From contig MU646802.1 in NCBI GenBank assembly GCA_026770585.1, forward strand, positions 203,516 through 223,520: a stretch of 20,005 nucleotides of DNA, written 5' to 3'. The DNA is from Baffinella frigidus (taxonomy: Eukaryota > Cryptophyceae > Cryptomonadales > Baffinellaceae). Below are positions 9,296 to 15,632 of this stretch, piece by piece. Every line of letters begins with the position of its first letter. The first letter of the stretch is position 1. The notes below the pieces were generated by a model. That model was not told where the DNA came from. It did no database searches and saw nothing but the letters and a program-made list of their open reading frames with translations. A program made the translations under genes and the position numbers.

Positions 9296-9349
9296 ACGGC
9301 TTCTACGACGGGCCATCCTCGAACGGAGAGAAGTCATTTATGTAGACAT

Positions 9350-9481
9350 TGCAGGGGTATCTCGCTCGTAAGAAACCGCGCCCCCCTGGCTAGCTAGGAC
9401 CCTACAGTAGGCCTATGCCTAGGACCCTACGGTGGTCCTCTAGGGGGGGGTGCAGTTTCTCATGAGCGAGGTACCCCTGTA
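9350..9481. mobile_element. Family B MITE, copy B6, inserted in a copy of the TraB 3' flank
   Basis: Left end GCAGGGGTATCTCGCTCGTA, right end GAGCGAGGTACCCCTGTA. The flanks (9311-9349 and 9482-9535) match the uninterrupted segment at about 9988-10073 (shared words GGAGA-AAGTCATT, TATTTATTACGGG, GGTCCTCCTC), which serves as a related empty site. Confidence 0.85.
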
Positions 9482-9554
9482 GACATGTCGGCTATTTATT
9501 ACGGGAAGTGGTCCTCCTCAAAAGGAGGCCTCCCACGAGGGAATACATGTACAC

Positions 9555-9687
9555 TACAGGGGTACCTCGCTCATAAGAAACCACCGCCCCTGTACAGCCC
9601 CCACTAGGACCACCGCAGGGCCGTAGGCATAGGCCTACTGTAGGGTCCTGGGAAAGATTGTTTTCTTATGAGTGAGGTACCCCTGCA
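9555..9687. mobile_element. Family B MITE, copy B7
   Basis: Left end TACAGGGGTACCTCGCTCAT, right end GAGTGAGGTACCCCTGCA. The right TA has decayed to CA. It has an extra CCCCTGTACAGCCC segment on the left side. Confidence 0.82.
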
Positions 9688-9885
9688 GGACCACCGTAGG
9701 GCCCTACATGTAGGCATAGGCCTAATGCACAGGGATACCTCGCACATAAGAAACGCCCCCCCCCCCTAGGACCACCACAGGGCCCTAGGCATAGTCCTAC
9801 TGTAGGGTCCTAGGCCGGGGCGGTTTCTTATGAGCGAGGTACCCCTGTAGGGTCCTAGGGGGGGTTGGCTTCTTGATGATGCAGG
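9688..9885. mobile_element. Family B remnant carrying nested copy B8 (9730-9847)
   Basis: The inner copy reads CAGGGATACCTCGCACAT ... GAGCGAGGTACCCCTG, flanked by CA (9728) and TA (9848). On either side are pieces of an older element: 9688-9727 (GGACCACCGTAGGGCC ... GGCCTAATG) and 9850-9885 (GGGTCCTAGGGGGGG). Joined, they restore GGCCTAATG-TA-GGGTCC, the same interior site used by the nested copy in B2. Confidence 0.82.
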
Positions 9886-9969
9886 ATGGAAGTACTCCCA
9901 GGCTTTGACGAGCGCCAGGAGGATGATGGAATTGACGACGACCCTCTCGAAGAGCAGCTTCGGAACCAC
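9881..9969 (-). pseudogene. Duplicate of TraB terminal exon 9, downstream of the gene
   Basis: On the minus strand it reads VVPKLLFERVVVNSI then ILLALVKAWEYFHPA. The codons are open and all four replacements against the real exon 9 are conservative (D/E, D/N, V/I, I/L). The CAG|GTGTTCGGG acceptor is missing and the stop codon TGA is TCA. It could be a relic or an alternative last exon; the absent acceptor favours a relic. Confidence 0.75.
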
Positions 9970-9975
9970 TCTAGG

Positions 9976-10134
9976 ACGGGCCCGCCTCGAGCGGAGACAA
10001 GTCATTAATGCAGACATGAGACGTGTGGGTTATTTATTACGGGGATTGGTCCTCCTCGGAAGGAGGCCCCCCACTGAGTTGGGAGGGATGGTTGTTGGTT
10101 GTTGGTTCTGGGAATACGGTGATGAGTGTTGACA
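9976..10134. repeat. TraB 3' flank, duplicated unit
   Basis: This segment, with TATTTATTACGGGGATTGG and GGTCCTCCTCGGAAGGAGGCC (a short hairpin), recurs at 9311-9535, where a MITE splits it. It separates the real exon 9 from its downstream duplicate, so the 3' end of the gene belongs to a tandem duplication. Confidence 0.6.
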
Positions 10135-13100
10135 TCATGCAGGGTGGAAGTACTCCCAGGCTTTGACGATCGCCAGGAGGATTACTGAGTCTACGACGAC
10201 CCTGTCGAAGAGCAGCTTCGGAACCACCCCGAACACCTGCGGTGAAGCACGCTTAGCTCTCTGGGGATACAGTACATGTAAAGTCACTCCGGCCATCCTA
10301 CACGGGACCGTATCCTGTCGAACAGCACCTTCGGAACCACCCCGAACACCTCAGATGGAAATGCGTCAACACTCGTGCACCTGCGATGGAAATGCGTCAA
10401 CACTCGTGCTCATCACCCCGAATACCACTATCTGCCGAGGCGGGCCTATCCTAGAACAGTGCTCGCATCTTTTCCTTGGCGCCGCGGCGGAGGACAAGGT
10501 GTGAGGACTTCGTGAGGTGCGAGGACCCCGATGCCGTGAGGGGGCTCAAAAGGTGTGTGAGAACTCTTCTGGGATAGGCCCGCCTCGGATTCGCCTCGGC
10601 AGATGTTGGAGCCCAGCCCCCTCACGACAACGCACACAGGCTCTGTGAGTGGCCCGCGGGTTTAGGGTTGAGGGTGGGGCGGCACCTTTTCCTTGGCTGC
10701 GGCGCGCGCTGGGGTCCAGGTGAGCTGTTTGAACTTGCCAGAGTGGTTCTCGGAGAGCGCCTTGAGCACTCCTTTCACGTGCCCCTGCGGGACCCACGCC
10801 ATGCCATTGGTCAACAGGCATGGGAGGGAGGGACAGACAGCGATTTTTGTAAAGCGAGAATAGGCCGCACCCTGGGGTTGACCTCAGGGCGGACAGCGCC
10901 TTGAGGACTCACTTCACGTGCCCCTGCTGGCGGGTCTGAGGTTCACAACCTGATTGCCCAGACCCGTGACCTAAAACACTTGTAGCGTTCACCTAAAACA
11001 CTTGTAGCGTTCACCTAAAACACTTGTAGCGTTCACCTAAAACACTTGTAGCGTTCACCTAAAACACTTGTAGCGTTCTCGGACAGCGCCTTGAGCACCC
11101 CCTTCACGTGCCCCTGCGCCACGAAACAATGCCACAAGTTGACGATGTCGGTACTAAATTGTCAACTTTTAGCAATGTTTTGGTGGCGAGGTAGCCGTGG
11201 CATGCCATTGTTTGACAGGCACGGGAGGGAGGGACAGACAGAGATTTATTGTAAAGCGAGAATAGGTCGCGCCCTCGGGTTGAGCACCCTCATACAAGAA
11301 TCTCTTCAAGACGCTCTGAGACTCTCCACACGTGCCCCTGCGAGTGGGTCTTGGACGCGTTGGCAGGCATTCACCGGCATCGAGGACTTGATGGTCAGCG
11401 AGAGGAACAACACATCCCTGGTTGGCGGAGGACGATTCCTCACTTAACATCCCGGGTGCGCGGTACAAATCCGTCAACGTTACAGCAGAAAAGCGCCCGC
11501 GCCCACCAAATTGTTGATCCTGAATAGACTGAGGACTGAGACCTTTCCAACGACGGCGACGACGCGTTGGCAGCCGTTAACCGCCATCGAGGACTTCATG
11601 GTCAGCGAGAGGAACACATCCCTCTCGCGCACCAGCGGCTCCACCTGCAAACACACCACACCCAGCTCTGCCTGAGTAAAGTAAAACTCGGCTCGCCATA
11701 AAAGCATTGCAGCTGCCCTTCTGTACTGGAGTTTCAGCTCTAAACGTGGGTTATGGCAAGCCCCGTTTTACTCAGGCTATCTGCGCCTCACTCGGGTTGA
11801 CCTAGCGGACTTTCCCAAGTTGCCATCTGCTGGGTGTGCGGTACACGTCTGTCAACTTTGTAGCGGAAAAGGTTGGGCACCAGCGGACCCACCTGCAAAA
11901 AACAACACCAACGCCACCTCCGGGTCAACGCCGCCTGTGTCAGGACTAGTGTGGAACAGGCCCGCCTCGGGAGCTATTGCAGCTTTTGGATGGAGTAGAG
12001 TGATGTATTGGGTACTTCGGACTGGTGCGCCCTGCCGGCAGGGTCCTCGTTCGCCGCCTGCGCCCCCAGCCTGGGGGCAACCTGCCTCCGGGTCAACGCT
12101 GCCAAAATAGCATATACGCCCTGATCTTCGGAGTCGGAAGCCTGAGATAGCGGGGCAGAATCTGTCGTGTTCCGAAAGTAAGTCGCAGCACCAACCACGC
12201 ATCCGGGTCTACGCCGCCGCAATGACTAGCTCTGCCTCACTCGGGTTGACTGACTATTCTCAAGTTGACATGCGTGGGCTTGCGGGGCATGCTCGTCAAC
12301 TTTGGAGCAGGAAAGAACCCGGGGTCACCAAAATGGTGAGCCCAAATAGACAGACACAGAGCTCAACACCACCAACGCATGCGGGTCGCTCGCACCCTGC
12401 CAGCCTCCCTCATGACGTAGAGCCTACAGCCGAAACTCGAAACCCGAAACCTTTCCAACAAGGAGAGTCACACAGTCATGGATTTGTCGTATTGCCAGCG
12501 TCCCACACTGCCTGTCAATGTCCGAAACCGTCGTTCCAAACTGGGTGCGGGGGAGATCAATGATAGAGAGAGAGAGAGCGAGAGAGAGAGAGAAAGAGAG
12601 AGCGAGAGAGCGAGAGATAAATGTTAGAGAGATAGAGAGATGCGAGAGACAGAGATATGTTAGAGGCAGAGATGCGAGAGAGATGAGAGGGGGGGAGAGA
12701 GAGAGATAGATGCGAGAGAGGGGAGGGACCAGTGCGGGGAACTCCGACGCGAGGAGGCTCTCGTATTTCTCAAGCAGCCCATCCTCCAGGCCCCCCTCCG
12801 AGACTGCCGCCACCTGTTAAAGTTTAGGGTTTAGGGTTTAGGGTTTAGGGTTTAGGGTTTAGGGTTTGGGGTTTGGGGTGTGGGGTGTGGGGTTTGGGGT
12901 TTGAGGTTTGGGGTTTGGGGTTTGGGGTTTGGGGTCTGGGGTTTAGGGTTTAGGGCTTAGGGTTTAGAATCGTATTTCTCGACGGCCCATCCTCCAGGCC
13001 CCCCTCCGATACTGCGGCCACCTGTTGCAGTTTAGGGTTTCGGTTGTAGGGTGTGGGGTGTGGGGTGTGGGGTGTGGGGTGTGGGGTGTGGGGTGTGGGG

Positions 13101-15594
13101 TGTGGGGTGTGGGGTTTGGGGTTAGGGGTTTGGGTTTGGGGTTCAGGGTTTGGGGTTGGGGAGTTGGGGTTCAGGGTTTGGGGTTTGGGGTGTAGGGTTG
13201 AAGGTTGAGAGTTTGGGGTTTAGGGTTGAGGTTTGAGGGTTTAGGGTTTAGGGTTTAGGGTTTAGGGTTTAGGGTTGAGGGTTGCGGGTTGAGTTTTGAG
13301 GGTTGAGTGAGGCGTTTGGACGTATTAGGGGTTGGGGTTGAGGGTGCAGGGTGTAGGGTGCAGGGTGCAGGGTGTAGGGTGTAGGGTTGAGCTTGTAGGG
13401 TTGAGGGTTGAGGGTTGAGGGTCGAGGGTGCAGGGTTGAGGGTTGAGGCTCTAGGGTTGAAGGTTGCTGAAACTACACTACACTCACACGGGAGCAGTTT
13501 AACCTGAGAAGCGAGGTCAGCCTGATCGGTTTGGAGACTCTTGATGAGCAGGCCGAGGAAGCGCCTCTTGTCTCCCCACCCCAGCGCCCTCCACGCCCTC
13601 TGCGGGAGAGGATAGTGGGTGTGCGTCAGCCATGCCGCCACATGCTGTTTCTCTTAACACCATCAGGGTGGACGACCTCCGTCAAGCAATGCCGTAATTA
13701 AGTTGACGCCACGCCCTCTGCATCGTGCGTGTGAGTCAGCCGTGCCGCCATATCATCTTTCTCTCAACAACATCAGGGTGGACGAACCTCCACGCCCGCT
13801 GCGGGAGAGAATAGTTGGTGTGAGTGAGCCATGCCGCCACAGGATCTTTCTCTCAACAACATCAGGGCGGACGACCCTCCACGCCCTCTGTGGGCAACGA
13901 TCGCGCGTGTGCGTCAGCCATGCCGCCGTATGCTGGTTCGCTTAATACCATCAGGGTGGACAACATGAGTCCGGCATTCCGTAAGGTGCTCCCGTATGCG
14001 ACACCGTAGGGTGATACGGAATGCCGTAATTAAGTTGACGCCACGCCCTCTGCTTCTTTCTTGTGCGTCAGCCATGCCGCCTCGTTCTCTTTCGGTTAAC
14101 AACATCTAGCGCTGTCTGAGTTTTATTCTAGCTCGCCCTAAAGGCTTTCTTTTCACCCTTTCGTGATGCAGTTCTGCTCTTAAATACAAGGACGGGCCAG
14201 AAAAAAACTCAGGCAGAGCTAGAACATCAGGGCGGACGACCTCACTCCGGCATCCCGTAGGGTGCTCCCGTATGCAATACCGGAGGGTGATACGGAAAAC
14301 CGTTAATCAGCTTGCCGCCGGAATTAGGGTGTCCCATCTTAGGCTCTTTCTGACAACACCATATATGCCTGCCGCCAGGATGAACTTGATGTGAATTTCG
14401 TGGCGGGACGGACCTCGATCGTGATCTCGATCGGACGCCCCCCCAGCACCATCCCCCTTGTGAACCAATAAACAACGGCGATGTGTCAACTAAACGCGCG
14501 CCGGCCGCGTGCGAGCAGGGTACGCCGAGAACCGTTTCCGTAATTCGCCCAACCGTCCACTCCTATTTCCGGCCCGAGCAACATGCGATTAGGATTTTGG
14601 GGGCGGGACGGACCTCGATGGTGATCTCAATCGGACGATCCCCCAGCACCATCGTCGCGCCCACCTGCATCGCCGCCCCTTCCGTCAGCGTCCCGTCAAC
14701 ACACAACCCTTTACTGTAAAGCAACACACCGATTCACTGAGGTGGTTGAGGTGGTTGTCAAACGTGGCCATGAGAACGTTGATCGATGGTGTGGGGTTTG
14801 AAATGACGGGGAAGGATAGGGGGCGAGCCGCGCGAGATGGGGTCGAGATGGAGTACCTGTCGACAATGTGTCAGCCTGCTTGCAAAAGACATGCCTACCT
14901 CGTGCGTCGTCGACTTGCAAAATCTAGCTCCACCTGAGTCAATCTGGTCTCCTCAAAATGAGGAGACTGGAAGTTGACTCCCCTGTTTTGAGGAAAAAAT
15001 TGGGCGACGTCTGGTGGGAAAACGATGAGTTAACCCAAATGAGACAGAGCTAGGACACCTCCTTGCCGGTGCGGTACACTGCGCTCGCCATACAACACAT
15101 TTAGCCGAAACTCGGATCGCCATACAATACATTTAGAGCAGGAAATCTCGTACACAAGTGCAACTAACATGAATTTATGGCGAGCGCAATTATAGTGAGT
15201 GAGAGGTAGACCTCCTCGCCGGTGCGGCGTGCTGCGCGGAAGTCGGTGCCGGTGCGGTGAGTGTTCCACTCGAGAATGCAACAGAGTCCTATCTACATGT
15301 GGGGTTGTAAATTTTTTTACCAGGATAAGGTGTTCCAACCTCGCGTCTGGCCTAACTTGGGGTCGAATGGCTCCAAAGGCAATGAAAGTTACTACACAAA
15401 GGCTACAGCTCAGTTGTAAATAGGTCCCTCTAGCATACTGGTGTGGTTAGACACCTCCTCGCCGGTGCGGCGTGCTGCGCGGAAGTCGGTGCCGGTGCGG
15501 TTGAGCACCGATGACAGCACCGTGTTCCGCGCCAGCGCTACCCGTATCGCGAACGACGATGGGCCTATTAGGGTTTAGGGTTTAGGGTTTAGGT

Positions 15595-15632
<38 letters not shown>

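Noticed and set aside
10970-11079. Possible CRISPR-like array
   Set aside because: The repeats are head to tail without spacers and lie in an intron of a eukaryotic gene.
11320-11342. Genuine alternative exon 8
   Set aside because: The CAG|GGGCACGTG edge is present but the peptide after GHV no longer matches, and it sits next to a broken exon 7 relic.
12424-12813. 129-codon minus-strand open frame read as one protein
   Set aside because: Only the 28-codon exon 6 part at its start is TraB. The rest is translation of the GA microsatellite (Leu/Ser repeats) beyond a good donor.
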